A stretch of DNA of 64,000 nucleotides from the NCBI RefSeq assembly GCF_016906535.1, contig NC_057370.1, forward strand, positions 1,860,001-1,924,000, read 5' to 3'. Of this stretch, positions 48,645-59,716 are shown piece by piece (the stretch's first letter is position 1; each line of letters starts with the position of its first letter). The stretch is from Rhizoctonia solani. Lineage: Eukaryota; Basidiomycota; Agaricomycetes; Cantharellales; Ceratobasidiaceae. Made by a program: the position numbers and the translations under genes. The notes beneath the pieces are model-generated. The model saw only the letters and a program-made list of their open reading frames with translations. It did not search any database and was not told the origin of the DNA.

Positions 48645-50941
48645 TCATGACTGTTCTGCGACCTCTCTCAGCTTGGGATGCAACAGTTGCTCATGCAATG
48701 CCTTGCCCGCGACGACCATGGGGAAGACGAGTTCGCGATTGCTGACAACGCATTCGAGAAGGACAGGTTTGTTGTTGTCGTATTGCAAGAACTCACGCAT
48801 CTTTTCGGGGAGCTCATCGGTGGATGTGCACCGGATGGCGTGGGCACCCATAGCCTGGGCGAGTTTGACAAAGTCGGGGTTCTTCATCTGGGTGTGGGAG
48901 TATCTCTTGTCGTAGAAGAGATCTAAACAGGGTATTAGTTAGGGAATGACTGGATCGGTGATGTAAAGCCGAGACCAACCTTGCCATTGTTCGACCATTC
49001 CTTGGTATTCGTTATTTAAGACCAGAACCTTGACACCAATACCAAACTGTGCGGCGGTCGCAAGCTCCATTGCTGTCATACTGAACGAGGCGTCTCCGTC
49101 GATGTCAACCACGGTTTTGTTGGGCGCAGCAACTTTGGCTCCAATGGCACCTGGCAGACCGAAGCCCATAGTCTATATTTCGAGTCAGTTTTTCCATATC
49201 GATGAAATCAAAAGCAGATGACTCACTCCGAGTCCACCGGAAGTGACCATAGACCGAGGTGATCTCCACCTAAAGAATTGTGCTGCCCACATTTGGTGTT
49301 GCCCGACGCCCGTAGAGAGAATAAGATCATGCTTGATGTCTTGCGTTTGCGCATCCAATTCCTTGATGACCTCTTGAGGCTTCATCCTCGTCTTTCCCGG
49401 GTCGGACTTATCATACACGAACGGATACTTGGCTTTCCACCCCTTGATTTCTTGGAACCAGGTTTCACGAGGTGATGACTTGATGAGAGGAACGAGGGCA
49501 CTGAGATTGTATGTGACATCACCCATAATAGGGATACTTGCGTCGATAACCTTGTTGATATTCTTGGGCTGGATCTCAAAGTGGATAATTCCGCCTCGCT
49601 TTTGCGCAGCGGCGGCACGGGCAGCTGGTGCAAAGGCTACCGAAGATCTTGCGTTAGGAACCATGTATTTAATTTAGAAAATAGGAGGCTTACTATCAAC
49701 CTTGCCCGTCACACGATCATCGAATCGAGCACCAAGTGCGATGATCACATCCGCGTTTTGCATCGCAAGGTTGGCATATGCAGATCCGTGCATACCCAGC
49801 ATATGCAAGCTACGTTCATCAAGTTCATCGAACGCACCGAGACCTTGAAGGGTAGTCGTAACCGGGATGTTGCCCTCGCTTGCGAGGCGAGCGAGAAGTT
49901 CGGGGCCACGGGTAGAGTTGAGGACGCCGTTGCCGGCGTAAATCACGGGTCGTTTTGCCTGGTTGATCAACTGGGCCGCATGTTTGATGTTCTCCATATC
50001 AACGTCATCGATCGCTGGGCTAAGTGGGTTTTCGGGAAGGCCAAGGTTGACGCCAGGTGTGGTAGCCTTGAATGGCAAAGGCTGGCGAAGAATGCTTGCT
50101 GTCACATCCTTGGGTAGGTCGACGAGCACCGGGCCAGGGCGACCCGAGGTAGCAATTTTGAATGCCTCATTGATGCGTCGAGGCAATTCGGCGATGTCCT
50201 TGACCATCACGTTCCATTTGGTGCAAGATCGGGAAATACCAACCATGTCGGCTTCCTGGAAGGCATCCGAGCCAATAGCCGAGGTCGCGACTTGACCGCA
50301 AAATACAACGAGAGGAACCCCATCGCTAAGGGCATCTTGCATAGGAGTTACAACATTGGTTGCGCCAGGGCCGGATGTAACGAGAACGACACCGGGCTTG
50401 CCAGAGACTTTGGCATAACCTTCTGCCATGTGTCCAGCGCCTTGTTCGTGCCGGGGCAAAACGAATTCGAAATATTTGGAGTTATAGATGGCATCGAAGA
50501 CGGGGAGAATAGCTCCACCGGGATATCCAAAGATGTGCTTGACATTGTGTCTGAGCATCATCTCATGGAAAATCTGGCCTCCGGACATGCCCACGAGCGA
50601 GTGATCGAGAGTAGGCCTTGGTGCGCTGAATGGCTGAGGCTCATTTTGTGGGATCTGTTGAAATGCGGGGGCCGGTGTCGGTCGGCTGTGGCCAAATGAG
50701 TACGATGAACAGGTTAGCGAACAGACTGTACATACACACTGGGAGCAGTAGCTGCCTTTCCAGGGGCTGAGCGACTGATACTACGCGCATACTCCTTGAC
50801 ACGGTTTTTGGCTTCGAGCTGGCACGAAGCGCGTTCCGCTCGGTCAGCAACAGTCGAGCGTTGGCGGGCAAGCGAGAGGAGCCCAGACGGGCCTTTTGAG
50901 GAAGAGAAGGTGGTGCGCACACGGGCTGGTGCAAAGGCCAT
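48645..50941 (-). CDS. ILV2: Acetolactate synthase catalytic subunit, mitochondrial
   Basis: ThDP- and FAD-dependent enzyme of the first common step of valine, leucine and isoleucine synthesis. The ATG at 50941 opens an Arg/Ser-rich presequence (MAFAPARVRTTFSSSKGPSG). The N-terminal ThDP domain reads IFGYPGGAILPVFDAIYNS and FVLPRHEQGAGHMAEGYAKV, with the catalytic Glu in RHEQG, and GRPGPVLVDLPKDV. The FAD domain includes ALGARFDDRVTGKVD. The C-terminal ThDP domain has MGFGLPGAIGAKVAAPNK, DIDGDASFSMTAMELATA and LNNEYQGMVEQWQ, the GDG-N motif in GDA-NN form. The last exon ends LHPKLREVAEQS-stop at 48645. About 690 residues in six or so exons. TATA and TCACGTGA elements sit upstream. Confidence 0.97.
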
Positions 50942-50992
50942 CGCAGAGAGAATGAGAGAGAAAAAGTACCTACTCGAGTCAGTCCTAGCCGG

Positions 50993-51000
50993 CTTTATAT
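50993..51000 (-). promoter_or_regulatory. TATA box of ILV2
   Basis: ATATAAAG on the minus strand, 52 nt before the ILV2 start codon, within usual fungal TATA distance. Confidence 0.6.
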
Positions 51001-51041
51001 GCTCCCAATTTCAGCGTCGGATGAGTCGAGATCAGCCCTGC

Positions 51042-51049
51042 TCACGTGA
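51042..51049 (-). promoter_or_regulatory. TCACGTGA motif upstream of ILV2
   Basis: Perfect octamer 42 nt beyond the TATA box and about 100 nt before the ILV2 start. Same motif as before the Trf4-type gene and RAD9. Confidence 0.5.
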
Positions 51050-51522
51050 TGCAAGTCCGAAAATCCGAAGGGCGAACTCTTGCCCCACAGATCATCCCCA
51101 AATATGGTTCAAATTCAAACCTTTACCCTGGGTAACTACGCAATCGATCAGTGCTCAATTCTTTGCCACGTAATTGGCCGAAGCCATTATGTAGACATAT
51201 CCTACAGTGTTTCTATGTATAGCATACAAACATGAAAAATTCAATTTTTCGGAGAAGCATGGGAAGAACCAATTCTTCATAGCGGGTTGATGATTCGTGT
51301 TCCTTGGAGCAAGAGGTCTCGGCTCAGACCCCTGGTCTAGTACCCCAATAGTGACCATGGTTTGTCGCTCTGCACTCACGCAAAGGATACACTTGCACAC
51401 GCTCACTTCGGTCCAGCGACGGCCTGGAATGGTAGGAACTCGAGACTGCTGACGCTAGCTGTTTGCGAGTCCAATGGTTAATACCATATGCGGAACTCGC
51501 GTCGGCTATATATCGCGCTAGA

Positions 51523-51607
51523 GGCCACTTGGTCTAGTAGTATGATTCCTGTTTTGGGCACTCAAACAGCATACAGGAGGTCGCGAGTTCAATTCTCGCA
51601 GCGGCCC
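51523..51607 (+). tRNA. tRNA-Pro(TGG) with a 13-nt intron
   Basis: Acceptor strand GGCCACT pairs with AGCGGCC (one A-C mismatch at the fifth pair), with discriminator C and a T run (CCCTTTT) after the 3' end as a pol III terminator. The anticodon stem CCTGT/ACAGG encloses TTTGGG, an intron of about 13 nt (CACTCAAACAGCA), then T, placing the anticodon TGG at 34-36 and the intron after position 37, the canonical site. The T arm is GCGAG-TTCAATT-CTCGC, containing the B box. The D arm includes TGGTCTAGTAG. The intron length is read from folding. Confidence 0.88.
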
Positions 51608-51647
51608 TTTTGTCGGCTTGACGCGTCTAGAAGCGAGGCGGCGCGAG

Positions 51648-51671
51648 TCACGTGTCAGACACCCTATTTAA
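51648..51671 (+). promoter_or_regulatory. HOP1 promoter: TCACGTGT and TATTTAA
   Basis: TCACGTGT at 51648-51655 and TATTTAA at 51665-51671 precede the HOP1 ATG by about 112 and 96 nt, just downstream of the tRNA terminator. Confidence 0.45.
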
Positions 51672-51766
51672 GGATGATTTGCATAGAGACGCGACTGCTC
51701 GCGGCTCACCATCAGCACTCGTTCTTCCCGCTGTGTAACACATTATCTTGGTGAATTCTTGTAAAG

Positions 51767-54700
51767 ATGAACCGTACGAAGCTCAAGCCTAAGACCTCCA
51801 TCCATCCGGATCAGGTGGGTCGATCTTGCTTTACCTGGGCGTGGTGGCTCATATATCTGGTATAGGCAATATTAACCGCCACATCGAGTCTGCAAGTAGT
51901 GAAGACTCTCATATCATCTGGGTTCGGGTGTATGGCCTGGATTCGGTACGTGAATAGTTCGCTATGCGCCAGCTGATCTGATATCTATGTGCCATAGAGG
52001 GCTTCTGAGTGATGACAACTTCATAGATGGTCGGCGCCGCATACATTCGCATATTCTTCCACGAGCTAATTTCACCTTGACTATAAATCAATATAGGGAC
52101 GTTATACGGGTCACGGAGTGGAGAAATGCTCTCTACAGCTTCCCCTCACGACCCAAGCCATGTCAGCTCGAGTTCCACCAAAGTCAAGGTCATCAAACGC
52201 GGATTCTCAACCGAAGCCGATAGCCTTCTGGACTATATAGTACGTTACCATAAATGATTTGAGTCTTAGGGAAATGTATTATATTTTGCTTAGGATGGGA
52301 TTTATGATGCCCTCGAGAAGCAATACCTCAAGAGTTTTGTGTTTGCTATCTATCTTGTACGTTCCTCTCGTGTCCCACCATCGTACATATTAACCAGTTC
52401 TCAGGATGATAAAAACCCAAACAAGTATATTGATTGAAAATTCACTATTCTATTTTCTAACTTTGATTCCGTAGCCTGGTCGAGGCCTACACCTTTAACG
52501 TTTCTGTACGCATATGTTCGTCCCCCTTGCTTATTTCTCGTACCGCTAACATATTTCGTAGTATCGGAAGATAGCAGATACGGACGTGGCTGCGCCAGTC
52601 ATGTCTTTAGCAACCAGCATGTCCCAGATGGACCTCGTAGATGCAGAAGACCCTGTCGCTGTCGCGGCAGTCAACGGCAGGATTCCAACGCTTGGGGAAG
52701 TGAAGCGGAGCGTTCGGGTGAGTACCACGGCAGGGGGATTGGATTTTTGACTTTTACACTTCGCATCTGTAGCTGCTCGTCAAGCGACTCATTTCAGTGT
52801 GTCAACAGTTAGACCCTCTCCCTGGTAAGCGTTCGTTTGATTATACACCTCAGTATCTGGCTGAGTATATTTTATAGACCGGCGGTATGCTACTTTCAAG
52901 CTACACTACAACGAAAAAACTCCTCAGGATTATGAGCCTCCTAACTTTGTGGCGGGAGACCCCGAGAAGGACCGCTTTTACTTTTCGACTCATGGGGTTG
53001 GCCAGCGTCCCGAAAGGTTCTCCATAGGTCAATAAACTTAGTTCTACATAATGTCTGCTAAACTCACTAAGTCGCACAGGCGGAGTTGGAACAGGACAGC
53101 ATGGGTAAGTAATTTACATTCGGTTTGCTCTACTTCAACCCATGCACTCTTCAGCGTCCAAGTTGAAATTGCTTCAATCTGCTCGTTTCTACCGTCTCCT
53201 GAAGACAACAATGTCCACTTCAAAGGACATATGGTGACTTCCAATCCTCGCTCTAACTTTGCAGCCAAGGAAGAGAAACGCAAAGCTGATAACCAAGCTC
53301 AAATCGAGGATGCAGAACGCCGCCGGATCGTCTGGGATGCGGAGCCCTTTGGACATACAGAACAAGAGAAGGAAGCAGTAAATACCCCACTCGGAGTACG
53401 CAGTGGTGACAGAATTGAGTCGATTACCGAGATGGTTAGGCATGTCGGAGGCGCGCATATCGTCCCAGGGTTGAACGAGGTAACCCGCACATCCAGATCG
53501 TTACTCGGTTAGCAAAGCTAAACACGTGGGCCAGGCAATGATTCAAGAGGAAACGGGGGAATATGCGACTCAGATTTTGGAGACACAGGTGACGGTGATC
53601 GTTCCAAGTGCCCAAGAGACCCCTCGTGCCACTCGACCGAATATGGAGGTCGACCCGACACAACCCGACGAAACTAGCCACGAAGATGTCCAAATGCAAG
53701 GTATGTATTTACTCGTATTATGGGCGCTGCACTCTGCGAAACTGATTACGCGTAATAAAAGAAACTCAGCCGACGACTCTCGAACCCACTGAACGGGGCA
53801 CTCAACAAACCGGATCTCAGATGCTTCTCATTCCCAAGGCGATCGATCCTGCCACCCTATACTCGAAGGAAGTATCTTGCGATTGTAACGTTGCAGTAAG
53901 TTTTGACACAGATAGTATCCGATTCAAATTATTCATCCTCGATATAGGACTCTACTCAAGAGACGTTCATCTGCCAAGGGGAATGCGGAAGGCGGGTGCA
54001 TGCGTGGTGAGTGAGGTTTATCGTATGCTATTCGTCACCCGGGCTAAAGGTTCATCCAGGTGTATGGGGTAAGTGGATTGTTGGGGCGGAGGGGTTCTTT
54101 ATCTACGTCCTGATTTTCTTAAATAGGTTCCATAATGCAAACGAGGCGGGAAACTCACCATATTCGATTTGCTTGAACTGTACGATGAAGGAACAAGATT
54201 GGCGCCAATTGCTCGAACAGAGGGATGTACTAAGGCTTACTGAGGCATTCGTAGGGTTGGCCCAGTACAGGTAAATACTGCCAGTGTGGACGGTGACAAG
54301 GTATATACTGGATTTTGATGGCAGACGCGCCCTCAAACTCATTTATATCCACGGCCTCCCCGGGAATCCCCATGCACTTGGAAAGTTGATAGGTGGGCTC
54401 GCCTGGTGCGCATGCCTTTTCTGCGTGATAAACTAGTCTCTGTTAGGATGCGCCCGCCAGGATGCGAACCGCATTATGAACCGCCTGGAGGGAGAAGGCA
54501 AGTCTCACTCGCTCACATTTGATTCACCTGGCCTGACCCCAGTTAGGCTTTATCGAGAGCCAAACTGCTGAATCCGACGAACTCGGCATGCTTGCCACTG
54601 TAGCAACAACAAAGAAAACAAGAGGCAGAAAACCGAATAAGAAGAAACTTGGTAAACCCGTGCTCGCGTTGGTCAGGTCACCTGTCACCGAGGCGAGCTT

Positions 54701-55274
54701 CAACCGCTATTTTATGCCTCGTGGTGAGGTTGTACGGGAACTCTTTCGTAGATTCAAGGTGTGTCTCATTTGGTGCTCAGCGTTAGCCGAAGTTCGACCA
54801 TTTGTTCTAGGATGAGCATATACAGCCCTCGAGAACGAAGAAAAGTGCTGCCGCTTCGAAGAGCCGTGCTGGGAATGTTTTAGTGAGTGCTTCGACTTTT
54901 GGTATATCAATACCAGGACTGATTATATCTGTAGGTACCGTCGTCTAGGTGAGTCAATCTCGAAGCTTTTGGCCTCAGCTTACTGTGGTTCCAGCGCCAA
55001 CATCCCTGGCCAGGAAACTCCAAGAAACCCAAACATGAGCCCACCCCCAGCTCCGGCCATATATAACGACAATGATACCCAAACCCAGGAAGAGACACAA
55101 ATGATCCTAGATCAAGAGCCCATTTCCAGTGTTCCGCCCCCCAGTCCTCCTGTTTCATGCTCTGGGTCCAAACGCAAGGGGTCGGCTAGGAAATCGTCCG
55201 GACGAGGAAAGAGGCTTAAAGTATCACTCGCCAATGCGCGCATCGAACTGGATATGTACGACGCGTGCGAATAG
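51767..55274 (+). CDS. HOP1: HOP1-like meiotic axis protein: HORMA, PHD finger, winged helix
   Basis: Meiotic chromosome-axis protein that promotes interhomologue recombination. The ATG at 51767 begins a run of very short exons. The HORMA domain reads AILTATSSLQVVKTLISSGF, RGLLSDDNFIDGRRR, KVIKRGFSTEADSLLDYI, DGIYDALEKQYLKSFVFAIYL and LVEAYTFNVS, then LGEVKRSVRLLVKRLISVCQ and YATFKLHYNEKTPQDYEPP. After a Glu/Gln-rich linker a PHD-type finger follows (CDC, ICQGECGRRVHAWCMGFHN, YSICLNC), then a winged-helix-like part (LIYIHGLPGNPHALGKLI, RIMNRLEGEGFIES). The basic tail RKSSGRGKRLKVSLANARI may be the closure motif bound by HORMA. Ends at a TAG, 55274. Over 15 introns; the intron at about 53,470-53,512 was chosen to keep frame. 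Confidence 0.88.
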
Positions 55275-55494
55275 GCACTAACAGCTGGCTGTCTCCACCT
55301 TCAAATTATGGATTTCGTTTTCGAATACCGTCTCAAGCTGTACCACTCTTTTGATATACCCATGGACTCCATATGATCGGATGAACGAGCTTTGTACAAT
55401 CAAGTATTAGATTCCTTGTTCTGAAGTAACAAGTGTATAATCATAGACGAAATAGCTACCAAAACAAACAGAATAGCGCGTGACCAAATTTAAT

Positions 55495-57350
55495 TTAAAA
55501 CTTGACACATGCGTTAGCAAGAGTCAGAAGTTGGCATCAATAAGACTTACCCTAATCTGATATGTCCCACTAGCTTTAGTGAGGTATCGGACCCACTTCA
55601 CGCTCTGATAGTTGTTCTTTTCCAAAACTTTTAAGAATCGCACCAATAGACCCGAAGCTGTGAACATCAACACTTGAAAATCAACATCAATTGGAGGCCT
55701 CGCCCAGGCTTGTCGCGTTGTTGTGGCAGTAAGCTCGGCCATTGCGGTGAATGTCAGCTCGCTGCCACCTTGGAGGCGGGGAATTCTGAAGGTAAACTTA
55801 GTCGGACGTTTACTGTGCAAAACAAACTTGCGCTTACTTCCAAACAACCACGTTCTCTGCTGGTACATACTTGGCTTTGCCTTGTGGTACCTTGGTATCA
55901 ACACTGGTCGTATTTAGAGGGGTAGGGATCCGAAGGACAACGTTGGTCGCACTAAGCTTAGGGTTGAAGCTCGCCTTTACGGCTACCGTGTATTCAACTC
56001 GGGATGTACCATGTTCAACAACAATTGGGTGAACTCGGAGCGGCAAGTTGATGTTTGTAGTCGAACGATACCTAAGAAAGTAGACTCAACGATTGAGGTA
56101 ACGCGAGCATCCCATCAAGAGCACTCACTTCATTAGCTCAAATTCTCCATCTGGTGGAACAAAGCTGATTATCGGTCAGAATCGAATTTGCCTAGTCGAA
56201 CACACTGGTGGAATTGGCAATCGTCGAGTTCGACAGCGTTGTCACTGAGCCCTCGCTCACTGTGAACATTGAGTCAATGAACTGGATAGGAATACATCAT
56301 AAGTCTCACCTTTGTTCGAGAACTAGTTTGTCGTTCAGTCCAAATTTACACTCCGGTGTCCCGGATAGATATGCGCGCATCAAGACTTGACCATCCACAT
56401 CGGCACGCAACACAGCACCTGGGGGAATGGTTGGTTTGAACTTATAGCACTACTGATATAAACCCACCTTTCGCGCTCATCAAAAGATTGACACTTTCAA
56501 TAATGTCCACGAAAGCTTCGTTTTTCTTGTACTTTACGTCACTTCTTCTCCAACTTGTCGCGCCTGTAGCTTGGATGGTGATCTTTTGCGACTCCTCGCG
56601 CTACAAAAATGGCTTATAGTGTAGGTTTGACAAAAGAGTGTTTAACTTACTACTGCAAGCTCGGATTTTACTCCTTCTGTGGTGATGTACATCTTGAGGG
56701 TATCAATCTCGCTATTCTGCGGGTAGCCGAAGTCCAAAATCTCTATAAAATAAAATAAAATAAGACAATAAACAATCAGTGACTGAGCTCCATCAGACTA
56801 AGAGGCGTACCATCAAGGAGTTCATAAATGAGAACAAAGTTATTCTTAACTGACTCCTCATCCACTTTGCCAAAATAGGCTTTTCCGATATTAATGAATC
56901 GGTAGCAGAATTCAAAGACTAACGCCGCGTTGGCATTGCTCCTACGGCCGTGTCAGATCACTGTACTTATTATTGAAACTATTGCTCACTTTGTAACTGC
57001 TAAAACGTAGACATTATTCGTTCGAACATGGAAAAAGCTGGTTGATCCAAGGGTTACTATTGGCGAGCGTACATCACTATTGGAGACTACTTGGATACGG
57101 AAAACATCTGCTACAGATCGTCTAATCATAGTTAGATTTGTGGTAGTTTAAATTCGAATGTACTTACTTAAGATCTGGTCGGAAAAGCCTGGAAATGAGA
57201 ACCTGAACGAAAGAGCCTTAAGATTCTAACGTGATTATCAACCAAGAATATCCACAAACCTCTCCTTTCTGGTTAAATATAAAGAAAGCCTACGATAATA
57301 ATATAGTTAGTCCTTCTGGGTTGAGAAGAAGTATCTCTTACCGAAATCAT
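55495..57350 (-). CDS. AP-2 clathrin adaptor complex subunit mu
   Basis: Medium subunit of the plasma-membrane AP-2 complex; it recognises YxxPhi cargo for endocytosis. The start at 57350 gives MIS, then a 30-nt exon [10 protein letters not shown], then [58 protein letters not shown] (longin-like N-terminal domain). The mu-homology domain includes [71 protein letters not shown] and [17 protein letters not shown]. The open frame then runs into intron sequence; a 50-nt intron (55501-55550) joins to a six-nt last exon, TTTTAA, giving the family's terminal F. SPIV and GYPQNSE favour AP-2 over AP-1. Confidence 0.92.
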
Positions 57351-57883
57351 ATCCCTATACTGTCGTCGCCCAGCTGCCTAGCACACTCTGTTTGCGTATG
57401 TTGGGAACCTCGCCTCACGTGCCAATGTGGATACGCAGCGCTTATTCGACCTCATTCACATCCCCTTGTGGAAGTCTATAACCAGGTTTCGGAGCAGAAT
57501 AAATATATCTTCTTCCTTTGACTCTTTAACTAAACTTCGAATTCAATCCCCGCTTATATTCTTCGGACTATGATCCTATTGGCGAGGATAAATTTCGGCC
57601 CAGCTGAAATTAACTTCCTTGAATGAGATATTTCCACAAGGGCGAACATATGTTTTGAATATAGCTCACAATATCCGATAGTGGATTGAACGGCTAAATC
57701 TCGGTGGGTGTCTGGTAAATTATGTTCTCAAGTGGACTCATGTGTACGAACTTCGCGGTTTTCCACAATTATGTGCCTGGTTTCAGCCTGAGCCGTAGGA
57801 ACTATGGGTAATTTAAGCATATATAATAGTCGAGTCATCTGAGTACTCCCCGCTGCATCATTCGATATTTCTCACTCCCCACA
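57351..57883. other. Divergent promoter region between AP-2 mu and GDSL esterase
   Basis: 533 bp with a TATATAAT box for the esterase at 57820-57827. No open frame of note. Confidence 0.5.
57820..57827 (+). promoter_or_regulatory. TATA box of GDSL esterase gene
   Basis: TATATAAT 57 nt before the ATG at 57884, in good position for a TATA element with a short leader. Confidence 0.55.
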
Positions 57884-59381
57884 ATGGTTATTAGTGCCTT
57901 CACTGCACTTAGCTTGCTCCTAGTTTTCTCCAGATCAACATCAGCATTGACCTGGGGATCGACAAAGGTGGGTTAGGAATAGTAATATGCAACTGGATTT
58001 TTCTCACGATTTTATTTGCGTTATATTATAGTACTTCTTTGGTTAGTGTCTCTTCCGGATACAACGGGCCACACAATTGACATGCACTCATACATGAACG
58101 CATAAGTATTCGGAGATAGCTACAGTAAGTCCCACATGAACAAGAAGAAATACACCTAAACTAAACATAAAATTGGAAAGCCACTACAGGTTACAATGTA
58201 TCAGCCGGGATAAATTCGCCCACGCCAGGATGGGTGAGCATATAGTTTTAAGCGGTGCGGCCAATATGTTCTTATCACTCGTATAGACATCATCAAATGG
58301 CCCAAATTGGGTTCAGTATCTTGGAGGAACTTATAATGTGACGGATACCAAGGTGCGTATGTCTGGTATAAGTGCAATCAAATCTTACGGTTTTGGTTGG
58401 GTCTTATTACTCCAGGTTTATAATCTTGCATATGGTGGTGCTACTACAGATTCAAAACTAGTTACGCCATATCTGCCCACAGTGCAGTTAGTTTTTTATA
58501 TATATTAGAACCCTAATATTTCATACTTAATATAGTTCTTAGGTCGTTTGTAGATCAAGTCACTCTGTTTAGCAATCACTTTTCACCTGTACCGGCGGAA
58601 GCTCCGTGGACTAGCGACAATTCACTGTTTGGGATATGGATTGGGATCAATGATATTGCAAGCCTTTTCGACTCCATAGAACTAAAAGCCGCATTCTGAC
58701 CCTTGCTTGTAGGGAAACTCGTGGTGGTGGAGCAACGTAACTCAGGCCGGATTTCATCAGACGCTGCTTGATCGATATTTTTCACAAGTCGACGAGCTCT
58801 ACAGACGGGGTGCACGCTCATTTCTCTTTTTGAACGTACCGCCTTTGGAACGTGCCCCACTTTTTATTGAACAAGGAGCTACAACTGTCAAGGCAGTCAT
58901 GGCCTCAACGGATGATTTCAACAAGCAGCTAGCACAGCGAGTGAAGCAATTCCAGAAGACATACAAAGGTCTCGGCCAAGTTACTCTTTATGATGCTCAT
59001 AAAGCATTCAATGTCCAGGTGAGTAACTAGGTTTCACGAAATATTTATCCACAGCTTATGCGCTTCTAGCTCGATAATGCAAATGTTTTAGGTTTTGTCA
59101 ACGTGACTGGTTACAATACTGCCTACCAAAATGGTACACCGGGATCTACCTATCAGATCGCAGGGTCCAAACCAGTCTCAAGCTACTTGTAAGTCCACGT
59201 TGCTTGAGCTTCGTCAATTGGCTCACACGCGTCTCTCAAAAGCTGGTTGAACTCGCTTCATCCTACGTTCGGAGTCCACGAGTAAGCTTGTTGGCTGATT
59301 TGTCCATGATATTTTACTAACACATATAACTTGGTGGTTCTTAGTATCATGGCTCGTGCTATCTCCACTGTCATTAGTTAG
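57884..59381 (+). CDS. Secreted GDSL/SGNH esterase (carbohydrate esterase 16 type)
   Basis: Extracellular serine esterase; CE16 members remove acetyl groups from oligosaccharides. The ATG at 57884 encodes a signal peptide (MVISAFTALSLLLVFSRSTS). The catalytic block FFVFGDSYSYNVSAGINSP is spread over very small exons: TACTTCTTTG at 58032-58041 (10 nt) and an 18-nt exon at 58107-58124 holding GDSY. Next come GPNWVQYLGGTYNVTDTKVY, NLAYGGATTDSKLV (the Gly block), FGIWIGINDIGNSWWW (Asn block) and RGARSFLFLNVPPLERAPL. The last exons give VNVTGYNTAYQNGTPGST and WLNSLHPTFGVHDIMARA with the Asp/His-type SLHPT-HD end; TAG at 59381. Tandem with DOA1. Confidence 0.9.
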
Positions 59382-59716
59382 AGCATTACCGGTACTCGCT
59401 TGGACTGCTTCAGTTGTTTAGTACGTTCACACCATAGTGGTTGGCTACCCGGGCTGGGTTGGTGGGTTTATAAATTTCAATGTAACCCACTGTTAAAGTA
59501 TACACATATTTGCATACATCTTGACGGTTACCTAGTAATGCAAATGAATGGTCTAGACCCTAGATCTAAACAAGTCAAAAGCCAAGATATCGCTAGAGAT
59601 CTAATCTGCCCCCGCAGAAGGCTAACCTCATTAGCCCTGACTCGGGTCTCGACCAAACAACATCTCTTAAGGATAACCCTCAACCTTGGTGGGTGCTACT
59701 CGCCGGTCTTTACAAC
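59382..59716. other. Spacer between GDSL esterase and DOA1
   Basis: 335 bp. An open frame at 59400-59783 overlaps the true DOA1 start in another frame and shows no motif; taken as untranslated leader and promoter. Confidence 0.45.

Larger units (their letters stand above)
50942..51522. other. ILV2 promoter and spacer before tRNA
   Basis: About 580 bp. The left part holds the ILV2 promoter (ATATAAAG at 50993-51000, TCACGTGA at 51042-51049, both listed). The right part before the tRNA has no coding frame I trust. Confidence 0.5.

Noticed and set aside
49581..50699. Plus-strand open frames opposite ILV2 (178 and 135 codons)
   Set aside because: Antisense of acetolactate synthase exons; no independent signal.
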